NCBI RefSeq assembly: GCF_014646755.1
Contig: NZ_BMNW01000005.1
Coordinates: forward strand, 1-64,000
Source of the DNA: Pseudomonas asuensis
GTDB taxonomy: Bacteria; Pseudomonadota; Gammaproteobacteria; Pseudomonadales; Pseudomonadaceae
Direction: 5' to 3'
DNA: 64,000 bases
The notes below the pieces were generated by a model, which was not told the origin of the DNA, did no database searches, and saw only the letters and a program-made list of their open reading frames with translations. The position numbers and the translations under genes were made by a program. Within the stretch, counting starts at the first letter, position 1. The number at the start of each line of letters is the position of its first letter. Positions 18,192 to 28,673 of this stretch are shown here, piece by piece.

Positions 18192-20576
18192 ATGACCGAA
18201 TTCGACCTACCCGTACACGGCATGACCTGCGCCGCCTGCGCCGGTCGGGTGGAGCGCGCCCTAAAGAAAGTCGAAGGTGTAGAGAGCGCCAGCGTCAACC
18301 TGGCCAGTGAGCGTGTCCGGGTCAAAGCGCCTGACGGCTTGCTTCCCACACTGCAGCAAGCCATTGCCCGCGCCGGCTACAGCGTTCCTACCGAGTCACT
18401 CGAACTTGCCGTTACCGGCATGACCTGCGCCAGCTGCGTCAACCGAGTAGAGCGCGCACTGCGCAAGGTCTCAGGCGTCAATAACGTAAGCGTAAATCTG
18501 GCTTCCGAGCGGGCTCATGTTGAGCTGTTACCTGGAACGGATTCAAGCCTGCTTCTGGCCGCGATAAACAAGGCGGGTTACACGGCCAACCTTGCCAACG
18601 AGCACAATACCGCCTCGCCTGACCAACGTCTGGCTCGAGAGCGAGGCGCCTTGATTCTCGCGCTACTGCTGGCCTTCCCTCTTGTTGTGCCCATGCTACT
18701 GCAGCCGCTGGGCATTCACGTCATGTTGCCGCCTTGGGCGCAATTTGCACTGGCTACACCCGTACAGTTCCTGCTGGGGGCTCGCTTTTATGTTGCCGCC
18801 TGGAGAGCCATACGTGCTCGCTCCGGCAATATGGATTTGCTGGTTGCCCTCGGGACCAGTGCCGCCTATGGCCTTAGCCTGTATCAATGGTGGAGCGCGC
18901 CACAAGGCAGCATGCCGCACCTGTATTTCGAGGCGGCAGCCGTGGTCATTGCGCTGGTTCGCCTGGGTAAATACCTGGAAAGTCGAGCCAAGCAACAGAC
19001 CGGCGATGCCATCCGAGCTCTGCAAGCACTGCGACCGGAGCGGGCCTTAAGGCTATCCGCAGACGGTCAGGAGCATGACGTCAGTCTGGCTGAGCTCAAG
19101 ATAGATGATCGGGTACGTATCCGCCCGGGTGAGCGGATTCCGGTAGACGGCCTCGTTGAATCAGGCGATAGCCATGCCGACGAAGCGTTGATCAGCGGAG
19201 AAAGCCGTCCGGTGCCCAAGGGGCCAGGTGATCATGTAACCGGCGGCGCTATTAATGGCGAAGGTGTACTGACCGTTCGCGTTACGGCGCTGGGTAGTGA
19301 AAGTGTATTGGCGCGGATCATTCGGTTAGTGGAAGACGCACAAGCGGCCAAGGCTCCAATCCAGCGTCTGGTTGACCGTGTGAGTGAGGTCTTTGTCCCT
19401 GTTGTGCTGGGAATCGCCGTACTGACGTTAGTCGGCTGGCTGTTGGCAGAAGCAGGTTGGGAAACATCGCTCATCAATGCTGTTGCTGTGCTGGTTATTG
19501 CCTGTCCCTGTGCCCTGGGGCTGGCGACACCAACTGCGATTATGGCAGGCACAGGAGTCGCAGCCCGTCACGGCATTCTGATCAAGGACGCCATGACGCT
19601 GGAGGTCGCTCATGCGGTCGATACCGTCGCGTTCGACAAGACTGGAACATTGACTTCCGGACAGCCTCGCCTGATTCATCTGGCACCTAACGGCATCAGC
19701 GAGCAAGAGGCGCTGATGCTGTCGGCCCGATTACAGCGAGGCAGCGAGCACCCCCTGGCCCAAGCAGTTCTTGAAGCTTGTAATCAAAATCAGCGGGATG
19801 CTCCAGTCGCTGACAATGTCCGCGCTTTGCCAGGACGAGGCATTCAAGGTCATATCGAAAATCGGCTATTGGCATTGGCCAATGGTCGGCTACTCAATGA
19901 ACTAGGGCTTGATAAGGGCACCTTAACAGCACAGGCCAGTGCCTGGGAAAAGGAAGGCCGTACCTTGTCCTGGTTGATCGAGCAGCAACCCGAACCAAAG
20001 ATATTGGCACTCCTGGCCTTTGGCGATGAGCTCAAACCCGGGGCTAGCCATGCTATTGCCACGCTTGAAAAGCATCACGTTAGCAGCCATCTGATCACAG
20101 GCGATAGTGAGGGCAGCGCGCGAGCGGTCGCCCAGCAGACCGGCATCCGAGACGTCTATGCGCAGGTTCTGCCAGCCGACAAGGCCGCCGTGGTGCAGCA
20201 GCTTAGATCGCAGGGTCGCTGCGTAGCCATGGTGGGTGATGGAGTTAATGATGCACCAGCGCTGGCCGCAGCCGATGTAGGCATTGCAATGGGCAGCGGG
20301 ACCGATGTGGCGATGCATGCTGCCGGGATTACCCTGTTGCGCGGTGACCCCGCGCTGGTGCCGGGCGCGCTGGATATCTGCCGCCGTACGTATCGCAAGA
20401 TCCGCCAGAACCTATTCTGGGCTTTTATCTACAATGTCATCGGCATTCCGCTGGCAGCGTTTGGACTGCTCGACCCTGTTTTTGCCGGGGCTGCCATGGC
20501 CTTTTCCAGCGTGAGCGTAGTCAGCAACGCCCTGCTGCTCAAACGTTGGCAACCGGAGAACATAAGCCTGTCATGA
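18192..20576 (+). CDS. copA: copper-translocating P1B-type ATPase CopA
   Basis: A 794-residue inner-membrane Cu(I) exporter. Two N-terminal heavy-metal domains carry [15 protein letters not shown] (about residue 11) and [15 protein letters not shown] (about residue 77). Eight membrane helices follow, with the Cu site [14 protein letters not shown] (about residue 438), the phosphorylated Asp in [11 protein letters not shown] (about residue 482), SEHPLAQAV for the nucleotide and [25 protein letters not shown] 18192 has SD GAGGAG and is preferred over the in-frame codon at 18159. Its stop overlaps cueR by 4 nt. Confidence 0.96.
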   Translation: MTEFDLPVHGMTCAACAGRVERALKKVEGVESASVNLASERVRVKAPDGLLPTLQQAIARAGYSVPTESLELAVTGMTCASCVNRVERALRKVSGVNNVSVNLASERAHVELLPGTDSSLLLAAINKAGYTANLANEHNTASPDQRLARERGALILALLLAFPLVVPMLLQPLGIHVMLPPWAQFALATPVQFLLGARFYVAAWRAIRARSGNMDLLVALGTSAAYGLSLYQWWSAPQGSMPHLYFEAAAVVIALVRLGKYLESRAKQQTGDAIRALQALRPERALRLSADGQEHDVSLAELKIDDRVRIRPGERIPVDGLVESGDSHADEALISGESRPVPKGPGDHVTGGAINGEGVLTVRVTALGSESVLARIIRLVEDAQAAKAPIQRLVDRVSEVFVPVVLGIAVLTLVGWLLAEAGWETSLINAVAVLVIACPCALGLATPTAIMAGTGVAARHGILIKDAMTLEVAHAVDTVAFDKTGTLTSGQPRLIHLAPNGISEQEALMLSARLQRGSEHPLAQAVLEACNQNQRDAPVADNVRALPGRGIQGHIENRLLALANGRLLNELGLDKGTLTAQASAWEKEGRTLSWLIEQQPEPKILALLAFGDELKPGASHAIATLEKHHVSSHLITGDSEGSARAVAQQTGIRDVYAQVLPADKAAVVQQLRSQGRCVAMVGDGVNDAPALAAADVGIAMGSGTDVAMHAAGITLLRGDPALVPGALDICRRTYRKIRQNLFWAFIYNVIGIPLAAFGLLDPVFAGAAMAFSSVSVVSNALLLKRWQPENISLS

Positions 20577-20983
20577 ATATCAGCCAAGCAGCCCGTGAAA
20601 GCGGGCTTACCCCCAAGATGCTTCGCTATTACGAAAATATCGGACTGCTCGACCCTGCCGGACGCAGCGCGAGTGGCTATCGACAGTACCGCACCAGTGA
20701 CTTGGATACACTGGCTTTCATCAAGCGCTCCCGCGATCTGGGTTTTTCGCTTGAGGAAGTCGGCAAACTGTTGGGGTTATGGCGTGATCGCCACCGTTCC
20801 AGTGCCGAGGTAAAGGCCCTGGCCAGCGCGCATGTGGAGGAGTTGAATCGTAAGATTGCCGAACTGGCCAGCCTGCGCGATACCCTGCAGCAGTTGGTCG
20901 ATCAATGCCCGGGCAATGAGCATCCTGAATGCGCGATTCTGGACTCGTTGGACAAAGCTCCCTGTCGCCATTGCAGTTCCTGA
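20573..20983 (+). CDS. cueR: CueR copper-responsive MerR family activator
   Basis: A 136-residue MerR activator. The HTH is at residues 1-40 ([20 protein letters not shown]), followed by [19 protein letters not shown] and the long dimerisation helix. The Cu(I)-binding loop is visible as C-PGNEHPE-C (about residues 112-120), the two Cys spaced as in E. coli CueR. An extra C-terminal CRHC pair follows. The ATG overlaps the copA stop (ATGA), so copA and cueR are translationally coupled and autoregulated through the operator at 18135. Confidence 0.93.
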   Translation: MNISQAARESGLTPKMLRYYENIGLLDPAGRSASGYRQYRTSDLDTLAFIKRSRDLGFSLEEVGKLLGLWRDRHRSSAEVKALASAHVEELNRKIAELASLRDTLQQLVDQCPGNEHPECAILDSLDKAPCRHCSS

Positions 20984-21184
20984 CCTGAGGCTAGTAGTCC
21001 TGAAGGGCGACGCCCTCTCTCATGCTAGAGCTCGTGGTTGTGCTTGGTTGGAGTAAGGCGTTCAGCTGCATGCTAGACGCTAATCACAAACTAGCCTTAC
21101 CCGCGTCTGATCCAGCCTTCTGTGGAACTAACGAAATCGCCTGCGTTCAGGACATTACGCCTAGTTACATGAGGAGCAATGCGA

Positions 21185-23209
21185 ATGTACGGAAGATTCA
21201 GTGTATCGGACATTCCGATTCACGAACCCATTATCATGGGAGCCATTGGCTTTATTATTCTGGTGGCCCTCTCCTCCCTTGGTGCCCTTACCTACTTTCG
21301 CAAGTGGCGCTGGTTGTGGTCGGAATGGCTGACATCGGTCGACCACAAGCGAATTGGCGTGATGTACATCATCGTTGCCATGGTAATGCTGCTTCGAGGG
21401 TTCTCGGATGCGCTCATGATGCGCGCCCAGCAGGCCATTGCTGCAGGTGGTGCAGAAGGCTACCTGCCGCCACACCACTATGATCAGATCTTTACCGCTC
21501 ACGGCGTGATCATGATTTTTTTCGTGGCCATGCCGTTGGTGGTCGGCCTGATGAATGTCGTCGTACCGCTGCAGATTGGAACGCGTGACGTGGCCTTTCC
21601 GTTTCTCAACTCGCTCAGCTTCTGGCTGTTCGTTGTTGGAGCGTTGCTGGTCAACCTGTCGCTCGGCCTGGGAGAGTTTGCCAAAACAGGCTGGGTTGCG
21701 TACCCACCGTTGTCCGGGATCGAGCACAGCCCTGGCGTTGGCGTGGATTACTATATCTGGAGCCTGCAGGTTTCAGGGCTTGGCACGCTGCTGACAGGCC
21801 TCAACTTCTTTGTCACGATCCTGAAGATGCGTACCACCGGCATGACGCTGATGAAGATGCCGATCTTTACCTGGACGGCCTTTTGTACCAGCGTACTGAT
21901 TCTGGCAGCCTTTCCGATCCTGACGGTAACCTTGGGCCTTCTAAGCCTGGACCGCTACCTGGGGATGCACTTCTTTACCAATGAGCTGGGCGGCAACGCC
22001 ATGATGTACGTAAACCTCATCTGGGCCTGGGGCCACCCTGAGGTGTACATCCTCATTCTGCCTGCATTTGGAGTGTTCTCCGAGGTAACCGCAACGTTTA
22101 CCCGCAAGCGTCTGTTCAGCTACAACATGATGATTTGGGCAACGGTTGCGATTACGGTTCTTTCGTTCCTTGTGTGGTTACATCACTTCTTCACGATGGG
22201 TTCGGGCGCCAACGTCAATGCATTCTTCGGGATTGCCACCAGCATCATTGCCATCCCAACGGGCGTGAAGATCTTTACCTGGTTGTTCACCATGTATAAG
22301 GGGCGGATTCAATTCACCACGCCTATGCTATGGACGGTCGCCTTCATTGTGACCTTTACCATTGGTGGTATGACCGGTGTGCTACTGGCCGTACCGGGTG
22401 CCGATTTCGTATTGCACAACAGCCTGTTCCTGGTAGCGCACTTCCATAATGTGATCATTGGCGGAGCCTTGTTTGGCTATTTTGCCGGTATCACGTACTG
22501 GTTCCCGAAGATGTTTGGCTTCACGCTGAACGAGCGGCTTGGCCGCTACGCGATGGGCTTCTGGGTGGTCGGCTTCTACCTGGCCTTTATGCCGCTATAT
22601 GTGCTGGGCTTTATGGGCATGACACGCCGCCTGAATCATTATGCCAACCCGGACTGGCACCCTTGGCTCATTGTGGCCGCTATCGGCGCACTGACGATCC
22701 TGTGCGGCATCATCTGTCAGATTGCACAACTGTTCGTCAGCATTCACCAGCGCGCCCACAACCGGGACCTGACCGGTGATCCCTGGGATGCCCGGACGCT
22801 GGAATGGTCAACGTCCTCTCCTCCGGCGCCCTATAATTTTGCCGAGCTTCCGGAAGTTCAGGGGATCGATGCTTATCTGGACATGAAGGAACATGGCGTC
22901 AGGGAAAAGCACCAGGCGGATTACAAGGATATCCATATGCCGAGTAATACCGGCGCTGGACTGATCATTGCCGGCTTCAGCTTTTTGATGAGCTTCGGCT
23001 TGATCTGGTACATCTGGTGGATGGCTATTCTGGGACTCCTCGGCATGATCGTCACGGCCATCCTGCATAGCTTCAAGGACGATAATGGTTACTACATTCC
23101 TGCACAGGAAGTGGCCCGTATAGAAGAGGCGCACAAGGCGCAGCGGGAACAGTGTACGGGCGTGAGCCAGGATGATGCAGCGTCATCCAAGGCATATACG
23201 ATGGTTTAA
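21185..23209 (+). CDS. cyoB: cytochrome bo3 ubiquinol oxidase subunit I (orphan)
   Basis: A 674-residue heme-copper quinol oxidase subunit I with about 15 membrane segments, close to E. coli CyoB from memory over its whole length. The heme and CuB ligands are present: [30 protein letters not shown] and [18 protein letters not shown] is 8 nt from ATG 21185 but only 2 nt from ATG 21179, so 21185 is chosen. No cyoA, cyoC, cyoD or cyoE is adjacent: cueR ends upstream and a convergent gene follows. The other subunits would have to be encoded elsewhere, or this copy is a spare or relic. Confidence 0.93.
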   Translation: MYGRFSVSDIPIHEPIIMGAIGFIILVALSSLGALTYFRKWRWLWSEWLTSVDHKRIGVMYIIVAMVMLLRGFSDALMMRAQQAIAAGGAEGYLPPHHYDQIFTAHGVIMIFFVAMPLVVGLMNVVVPLQIGTRDVAFPFLNSLSFWLFVVGALLVNLSLGLGEFAKTGWVAYPPLSGIEHSPGVGVDYYIWSLQVSGLGTLLTGLNFFVTILKMRTTGMTLMKMPIFTWTAFCTSVLILAAFPILTVTLGLLSLDRYLGMHFFTNELGGNAMMYVNLIWAWGHPEVYILILPAFGVFSEVTATFTRKRLFSYNMMIWATVAITVLSFLVWLHHFFTMGSGANVNAFFGIATSIIAIPTGVKIFTWLFTMYKGRIQFTTPMLWTVAFIVTFTIGGMTGVLLAVPGADFVLHNSLFLVAHFHNVIIGGALFGYFAGITYWFPKMFGFTLNERLGRYAMGFWVVGFYLAFMPLYVLGFMGMTRRLNHYANPDWHPWLIVAAIGALTILCGIICQIAQLFVSIHQRAHNRDLTGDPWDARTLEWSTSSPPAPYNFAELPEVQGIDAYLDMKEHGVREKHQADYKDIHMPSNTGAGLIIAGFSFLMSFGLIWYIWWMAILGLLGMIVTAILHSFKDDNGYYIPAQEVARIEEAHKAQREQCTGVSQDDAASSKAYTMV

Positions 23210-23216
23210 GCGGCCC

Positions 23217-23249
23217 GCCTGCTGAGTGGAGTTTCTCCGTTCAGCAGGC
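23217..23249 (+). terminator. hairpin after cyoB
   Basis: A 9-bp stem GCCTGCTGA/TCAGCAGGC encloses a further GGAG/CTCC pairing. It sits 7 nt beyond the cyoB stop between convergent genes. No U-tract on either strand. Confidence 0.5.
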
Positions 23250-23285
23250 AGTTGGGCTCACTGGAGTCTGACGCGTAGAAGCGTC

Positions 23286-24149
23286 TTACTCTTCCACGTT
23301 CATGTAGTCACGTGCCCAGACACGGTACTCATCAAGCGTGGAGTACTTCGTCGAAAGCTCAGAAGCGCTCAGGTCGGAAGCGTGGATACCACGTTGCTCA
23401 CGCAGGCAGTCGTAAGTGGCCTTGATAGCCGCAAAATAGGCTGCATGACCATTTAGAACAATGCGCACGCCCAGGCTGGCCAAACGCTCGAAATCCCGCA
23501 ACTCGGGATTCCCATAGGCAACCAGCATCAGCGGTACGTTCAGGTGTCTGGAAATCTGCTCCAGATGATCAAAGTTCTTGATCCCTACCATGCAGATGCC
23601 ATCGGCTCCTGCCTCTTGATAAGCCTGGGCGCGCTCAATGGTTTGCTCAACGTTCAGCACGCCTGCGTTGGTTCGGGCAAAGACACTTAGTGCAGGATCA
23701 ATACGGGCTGCCAGAGCGGCCTGGATCTTGCCAACAGCTTCATCCAACGGAATCAGGTCAGTAGACTTGCGACCATACTGAGCGGGCAGCAGAGTGTCTT
23801 CGATGGTCAACGCCGCAACACCGGCGCGTTCGAGTTCAACAATGGTACGCATGACGTTGAGAGCATTACCGTAGCCATGATCGGCGTCGGCAATGATAGG
23901 CAGTGTCGCAACACGACCGATACGGGTCGCCTGCTCAACGAATTCGCTTAAGGTAATGAGGGAAAAGTCAGGCGCTGCCAGAACCTGTAGCGACGCAACC
24001 GATCCACCCAAAATGCCCATTTCGAAGCCTAAGTCGGCCGCGATACGGGCAGACATCGGGTCGAATACCGAGCCAACGTCATAACACTTATTAGATTCAA
24101 GCAATGCACGAAACTGCTTTCGCAACTCATGCTGCGAAGGTGTGGCCAT
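23286..24149 (-). CDS. oxaloacetate decarboxylase (isocitrate lyase/PEP mutase superfamily)
   Basis: A 287-residue cytoplasmic enzyme closely resembling Pseudomonas PA4872, which was shown to decarboxylate oxaloacetate to pyruvate. The TIM barrel shows [35 protein letters not shown] (Mg2+-binding Asp), [11 protein letters not shown] and FARTNAG. The KKCGH motif of isocitrate lyases is absent, as expected for this branch. It would be cofactor-light (Mg2+ only) and feeds pyruvate metabolism. It is monocistronic, preceded by an AGGTCT-type SD and 148 bp of sequence without other genes. Confidence 0.88.
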   Translation of the reverse strand: MATPSQHELRKQFRALLESNKCYDVGSVFDPMSARIAADLGFEMGILGGSVASLQVLAAPDFSLITLSEFVEQATRIGRVATLPIIADADHGYGNALNVMRTIVELERAGVAALTIEDTLLPAQYGRKSTDLIPLDEAVGKIQAALAARIDPALSVFARTNAGVLNVEQTIERAQAYQEAGADGICMVGIKNFDHLEQISRHLNVPLMLVAYGNPELRDFERLASLGVRIVLNGHAAYFAAIKATYDCLREQRGIHASDLSASELSTKYSTLDEYRVWARDYMNVEE

Positions 24150-24297
24150 AAGACCTCCATAGGACAGGACTGATGGATTCGAAGCAGATGATGAAGCATG
24201 AGTGCAACACCTATACCTCTATGACAACTGCGCTAGAAAAGATTGCTTCATGGCAGTTGCCACTCCTCGGGCGCATCATCATACACCCTACTAAGGT

Positions 24298-24927
24298 CTA
24301 ATCGCCTATTGGCTTAACACCTGCGCGCTGATGGGCACGTGTATAGGGGTTTGCGCCGTTGGCCAGTTTGGTCGCCACATCCTCCATGAAGTGCTGGGTC
24401 GGTGCATTGAGCCCATAAAGTACCAGCAGAGGTGCCAGAAGGCTTGCAATGACTGCCAGGTTGGATTTTACCTCTACCGTGCCATCACGCATAAACCAAA
24501 GAAAGGCGCCGCTGGCGGCCAGGCCGATCGGAACCCCGGTAATCACCTCAGAGACCGAATGAAACCCCAACTTGATTCGAGTGATGGCAATAACCAGTGC
24601 GAACAGCGCCCCTGCACTGGCACACGCCCAGCGGGCCACAGGCCGAGCCTTGGCCGCCAGCAACCAGAACAATACAGGTATCACACTACAGGCCAGCATG
24701 GAGTGACCGCTAAAACCGGTAAAGTCATAAGCCCGAATACCAATGCCCCAGCCAAAAAAGGCCATCTTGGAAACGGCTACCAGCAGACAGGCACCGCCGA
24801 CCAGCGACAACCAGAGCAATGCAGTACGGCGCGAAGCGCCAAGCCACAACCATATGGCAATAATGAATGCACATGGCAACATGACCGAGGAATCACCAAA
24901 GTTGGTAATGGTTGTCAACGCATGCAT
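24298..24927 (-). CDS. PAP2 superfamily membrane phosphatase
   Basis: A 209-residue membrane protein with about six helices. The C-terminal half carries the acid phosphatase motifs FTGFSGHSM (about residue 71, catalytic His) and ITRIKLGFHSVSEVITG (about residue 116, Arg and His). These mark PAP2-type lipid phosphatases such as undecaprenyl-diphosphate or phosphatidate phosphatase. The first motif (KxxxxxxRP) is not clear, so activity needs care. The substrate is unknown. The gene stands alone. Confidence 0.8.
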   Translation of the reverse strand: MHALTTITNFGDSSVMLPCAFIIAIWLWLGASRRTALLWLSLVGGACLLVAVSKMAFFGWGIGIRAYDFTGFSGHSMLACSVIPVLFWLLAAKARPVARWACASAGALFALVIAITRIKLGFHSVSEVITGVPIGLAASGAFLWFMRDGTVEVKSNLAVIASLLAPLLVLYGLNAPTQHFMEDVATKLANGANPYTRAHQRAGVKPIGD

Positions 24928-25094
24928 CGTTCAATCCCTTCAATTACAAAAACAATCCTCAGACACCCTAGGATAACGAGATGCCGTCACGCTTTCCTGC
25001 CAGATGGCCAAGGTGTGTTTTTCTGCAAATAACAGACATTGCATTACGGTAAAGACGAGACGTGGATCAACACTCACTACTTGAGGCTGACCTC

Positions 25095-25832
25095 TCACGG
25101 TTTGTTCTGGAGGGTAAGCAGAGCTCTACTTACTGTGCCTTCCTGCTCAAGCTGCTTAAAGGCAGTACGCGTCTTTTCGACTACAGCATCATCTGTCGAC
25201 ACGCTATAGGCCATGTACAGTTCCGCTTCCATAAACCCTAGAGCCTCAATCCGTTCCAGCTTGGTACAGTCGAACTGTTGTCTGGCACATTCATGAGCCA
25301 CGCTACTGTCTGTCATAGGGATTAGCTGCACTTTTTCATTGAGCAGCTTCTGGAAGTTTTCCTCTATGCCAGCAGAGAGAACCAGCCGGGAAAAATCATG
25401 GTGCAGCAGGTAATGATGCCGAAAGTCATTACGCATGACGCCAATACTATACTGCCGCGCATCATCCAAATTCTGAGGGTTGATATCCGTACGAGCCCTC
25501 AGCTTGTAAAAGTAATATTGCGCAGCCGCTACCCGCCCTACCCACTTGAACAGAGCTTCACGCTCTGGAGTTCGAGCAACCAGGTAGATCAGAACATTTG
25601 GCTGGTTAGTTGCAATGTCATAGGCGCGAGCCCAAGGGTAAAGGTTTATTTTATAATCCGTTTGCCCGGCCCGGTTCAGCGTAAGCTCAACCACCTCGGT
25701 TGCGGCACCGCCAATGCGCCCATTTCTTAGCGTAATAAACTGACTTTCCTCGGTAACTACCTGGATCGGCTCAGCCATGACCTGAGCAGTCACCATCCCC
25801 AACAGCAGTACCATCCATTTTCTGGCTTTCAT
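25095..25832 (-). CDS. periplasmic solute-binding protein (SBP_bac_3-like), second of a pair
   Basis: A 245-residue protein with a signal peptide (MKARKWMVLLLGMVTAQVMA), so it is periplasmic. It has the two-lobe amino-acid-binding protein fold, with INLYPWARAYDIA and NVLIYLVARTPEREALFKWVG. The same blocks occur in the protein encoded at 27736-28494, so the two are paralogues. It starts 2 nt after the diguanylate cyclase stop. No permease or ATPase gene is near. A sensory rather than transport role, handing ligand status to the cyclase, is inference. Confidence 0.82.
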   Translation of the reverse strand: MKARKWMVLLLGMVTAQVMAEPIQVVTEESQFITLRNGRIGGAATEVVELTLNRAGQTDYKINLYPWARAYDIATNQPNVLIYLVARTPEREALFKWVGRVAAAQYYFYKLRARTDINPQNLDDARQYSIGVMRNDFRHHYLLHHDFSRLVLSAGIEENFQKLLNEKVQLIPMTDSSVAHECARQQFDCTKLERIEALGFMEAELYMAYSVSTDDAVVEKTRTAFKQLEQEGTVSRALLTLQNKP

Positions 25833-25834
25833 GA

Positions 25835-27745
25835 TTAATCCTTGAGTGTCGCGCTTACAACGCGGTTACGCCCATCTCCTTTGGCCTGATACAAAGAGCG
25901 ATCAGCCAGTTCGAGCAATTCATGGAAAGTTGTGGAGGCGCCTGTCTCGAATGTGGCCGATCCAATGCTTAGCGTGACGACAGACGCTACAGAGGATCCG
26001 CTATGCGAAATGGCCAGGTCATAAACCGCCTGGCGCAGTCGCTCTGCCAGCAAGTGAGCCATAGCCCTGTCCGTAGCAGGCAACAGAACAGCAAACTCCT
26101 CACCACCTAAGCGAGCTACCAGGTCGCCTGCTCGCGCAATGCTGCCTCTCATGGCCGAGGCCACCAGACGCAGGCACTCGTCCCCCTGGGCATGTCCGTA
26201 GGTGTCGTTGTAGCGCTTGAAGAAATCGATATCGCACATCAACACAGACAACGGTTGACCTGAGCGCTGGGCGCGGCTGAACTCGATATTCTTTACTTCA
26301 TCGAAGTGCCGTCGATTGGGTAACCCTGTCAGTGGGTCGCTCCGGGACAACTCCTTCAATTGAGCATTGGCTTCTCGTAACGCCTCCTGGGTTTGCATGA
26401 TGTCGCCCAGCTGCACCCGATGCCGGGTACTGTGCAGGAGCATTTGAGCGGTCATGGCCAGCAGGGCGTGTTCATCGGGCCGCCAGACGTCAGCGACTTC
26501 CTTACGAATAAACACCAGAAAGCCCAGTTGCTCGTCACCTGCGCCTACCGGAACAAACGCAGTGGCTTCGGCATCCAGTAATTGGAAGGTGGCAGCACCA
26601 TAGGCTGAAAGTACTTCACTCAGCGCCTTGCCCGAGGTAAAGGTGACCGGCCCGCCCTGATCCAGAAGCACGTCCAGATGCGCCAGTTGTGCAGCGTTGA
26701 TCTGGCTTTCCGGGGCGATGCATGTTTCACAGCGCCAGTGCATGGCCAGACGAAAGTAAATGCCTGACTCCTCGCGCACATACCAGAGGGCATAACAAGC
26801 GCCCAAACGCTGAGCAACCTCACTCAGACAAGACTGTTGATAGAGCTCCAGCCGCTCATAGGGCGCGCGGATCAGTCGGTTGGAAAGCAGCAAAACCATT
26901 TGCTGCGCCTCGGTCAGGCTTTGCAGCTCAGCCGTACGGACCTGTACACGCTCAGCCAACTGATCGCGGTGCGCAGCAAGCTCCTTTTCGTACATATGCT
27001 GCCGCCCCAGATACCCGGAGAGGTTGCTTTGCAGTTGATTGATGCCCTGAACAAGCAGGGTCAACTCATCCTCGCGCTTGGCGGACCGGGAAAGCCGTAG
27101 AGGAAGGTCAAGCCGTTCGGGCGTCAACTCCGTCAGATGAAGCGCAATCCGCCGGATATGCACAGTAACCAGACGACTGAACATGAGGATGATCAAGCCG
27201 GCCAGCAAGATCGATTGCAGGAGCTGAAACCCGACGATTGAGACCACGACCGATCTCATTTCAGACCAGAGCAGGTCTTCATTGCCATACAGTATCAACT
27301 CACCGACGGTTTCCTTACTGCCGGCGTACGGAGAAAAGACCAACGGAACACGGCGGACCGGAGCCAGGTTCGAATCTACCCACCCTGTGCGGGAACGAAC
27401 CTGAACCACTGGAATGTGCTGAGCTGAAAGCACAGTCAATTGAACACGCGCCACGGACTCGATATGAACAGCACTGTCCAAATGTGCTTCGACCGCGTCC
27501 TGGTCCATATCCCAAACGGCCTTGGTTAGCGTGCGTCGGTAAACCTGCTCGATCAATCCCAGTTCGATGTCCATCTGCTGGACATGCTCATGCCACACCG
27601 CCCAGGTACGAACCCCTACGGTAACCAGCGTGAAAAAAAAGCAGAATCCCAGCGTGACAATCACTAAACGCCAACCTAGCGAATGGCGACCCTGTGGCCA
27701 GCGCTCCAGCAACTCCACATGAGCGTTATCCGTTTCTACAGCCAT
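25835..27745 (-). CDS. membrane diguanylate cyclase with periplasmic sensor, HAMP and GAF domains
   Basis: A 636-residue protein. A first membrane helix (about residues 27-47), a periplasmic domain of about 120 residues and a second helix (about 165-190) are followed by a HAMP-like linker, a coiled coil, a GAF-like domain (about 280-440) and a GGDEF domain (about 465-636) with RLGGEEFAVLLPA. An RxxD inhibitory site is not obvious. It makes c-di-GMP. Its ATG overlaps the upstream binding-protein stop by 10 nt and the downstream binding-protein gene begins 2 nt after its stop, so the three are one operon. Confidence 0.9.
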   Translation of the reverse strand: MAVETDNAHVELLERWPQGRHSLGWRLVIVTLGFCFFFTLVTVGVRTWAVWHEHVQQMDIELGLIEQVYRRTLTKAVWDMDQDAVEAHLDSAVHIESVARVQLTVLSAQHIPVVQVRSRTGWVDSNLAPVRRVPLVFSPYAGSKETVGELILYGNEDLLWSEMRSVVVSIVGFQLLQSILLAGLIILMFSRLVTVHIRRIALHLTELTPERLDLPLRLSRSAKREDELTLLVQGINQLQSNLSGYLGRQHMYEKELAAHRDQLAERVQVRTAELQSLTEAQQMVLLLSNRLIRAPYERLELYQQSCLSEVAQRLGACYALWYVREESGIYFRLAMHWRCETCIAPESQINAAQLAHLDVLLDQGGPVTFTSGKALSEVLSAYGAATFQLLDAEATAFVPVGAGDEQLGFLVFIRKEVADVWRPDEHALLAMTAQMLLHSTRHRVQLGDIMQTQEALREANAQLKELSRSDPLTGLPNRRHFDEVKNIEFSRAQRSGQPLSVLMCDIDFFKRYNDTYGHAQGDECLRLVASAMRGSIARAGDLVARLGGEEFAVLLPATDRAMAHLLAERLRQAVYDLAISHSGSSVASVVTLSIGSATFETGASTTFHELLELADRSLYQAKGDGRNRVVSATLKD

Positions 27746-28494
27746 TTCTTTTTCAAGGCCTCATAGATACCGTTACGCTTGATCTGCTCCAGTCCCTCAC
27801 GAGCACGGGCCACCACTTCATCGGACGTTTGGTTGCTGAAGGCCATGTACAGTCCTTCGTTGCGTCCGAAATCGGTAAGCGGATAGGCGAGGGTCATGAC
27901 ATCATTCCAGTCTTCCCCTGCCTGACGGGCCAAATATTTCCCCATGACAGCATTGGCAATCCACAAATCCACTCGTCCATGCTTGAGCTTCCGGTAATTC
28001 TGCTCATAGGTGTTGCTGGACTGAAGGTTCAAACCAGTAGAGAAACCCTGTGACTGCAAATATTGCTCGCCTACATCGCCAAGAACCGTAGCGATCTGGT
28101 AAGACCTGGCCTCTTCGAGCGTACGAAGAGAGATGTCCCGAGCGCGAGTGCTGAACAGCCCCCACTCGGCTGGCGCAATCACGCCGACCCATTTGAACAG
28201 CAGGTCTCGCTGGGGGATGCGTGCAATGGAATAAATCAGCACATTCTCATCGTGCAGTGCCGTGTCGTAAGCCCGAGCCCAAGGCATTGACTGAAACGTG
28301 CCCTTGAGCCCCGCCTGGGCCAATACAGCTTCTACAACCTCTGTACTAAAGCCGGTCAGCTTGCCGGAAACAGTCATGTTGTAGGGAGGCAGCTCTTCCG
28401 TGACGACGCGCAGCGATACCTCTTCGGCATGAAGAGGCTGCAGACCGCCTATGAGAAGCGTCAGCAAAAATAATACGGTCTTTATTTGGCTCAT
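27736..28494 (-). CDS. periplasmic solute-binding protein (SBP_bac_3-like), first of a pair
   Basis: A 252-residue protein with a signal peptide (MSQIKTVLFLLTLLIGG, cut near LHAEE). The mature part begins LRVVTEELPPYNMTVSGKLT, a standard amino-acid-binding-protein opening, and contains PWARAYDTA and ARIPQRDLLFKWVG, shared with the paralogue at 25095. It ends KKKWL. ATG 28494 is chosen because the signal peptide starts there; the frame is open to 28527. It is the first gene of the binding protein/cyclase/binding protein operon. Confidence 0.84.
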   Translation of the reverse strand: MSQIKTVLFLLTLLIGGLQPLHAEEVSLRVVTEELPPYNMTVSGKLTGFSTEVVEAVLAQAGLKGTFQSMPWARAYDTALHDENVLIYSIARIPQRDLLFKWVGVIAPAEWGLFSTRARDISLRTLEEARSYQIATVLGDVGEQYLQSQGFSTGLNLQSSNTYEQNYRKLKHGRVDLWIANAVMGKYLARQAGEDWNDVMTLAYPLTDFGRNEGLYMAFSNQTSDEVVARAREGLEQIKRNGIYEALKKKWL

Positions 28495-28673
28495 CGCCCG
28501 GTTCCAGGAAGCACAAAGGCTTGTCACGTTTTGTCTAATAGTATTTATCGCTCAGGCGATACAAATCTTTACTGGGCCCGGACGGAGCGCTAGTGGAGTT
28601 TGAAAGCGCGAAGTGGATTGCTTGCCTTTGCTCACAGGTCGACAATCACATAAACCCTGATGAGATCACTGCC

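Noticed and set aside
20984-21184. possible remains of cyoA upstream of cyoB
   Set aside because: One frame reads [18 protein letters not shown], which I could not match to CyoA with any confidence; no copper-site or membrane motif is present.
21161-21727. 188-codon minus-strand open frame
   Set aside because: Antisense to cyoB, rich in His and Gln in the manner of shadow frames.
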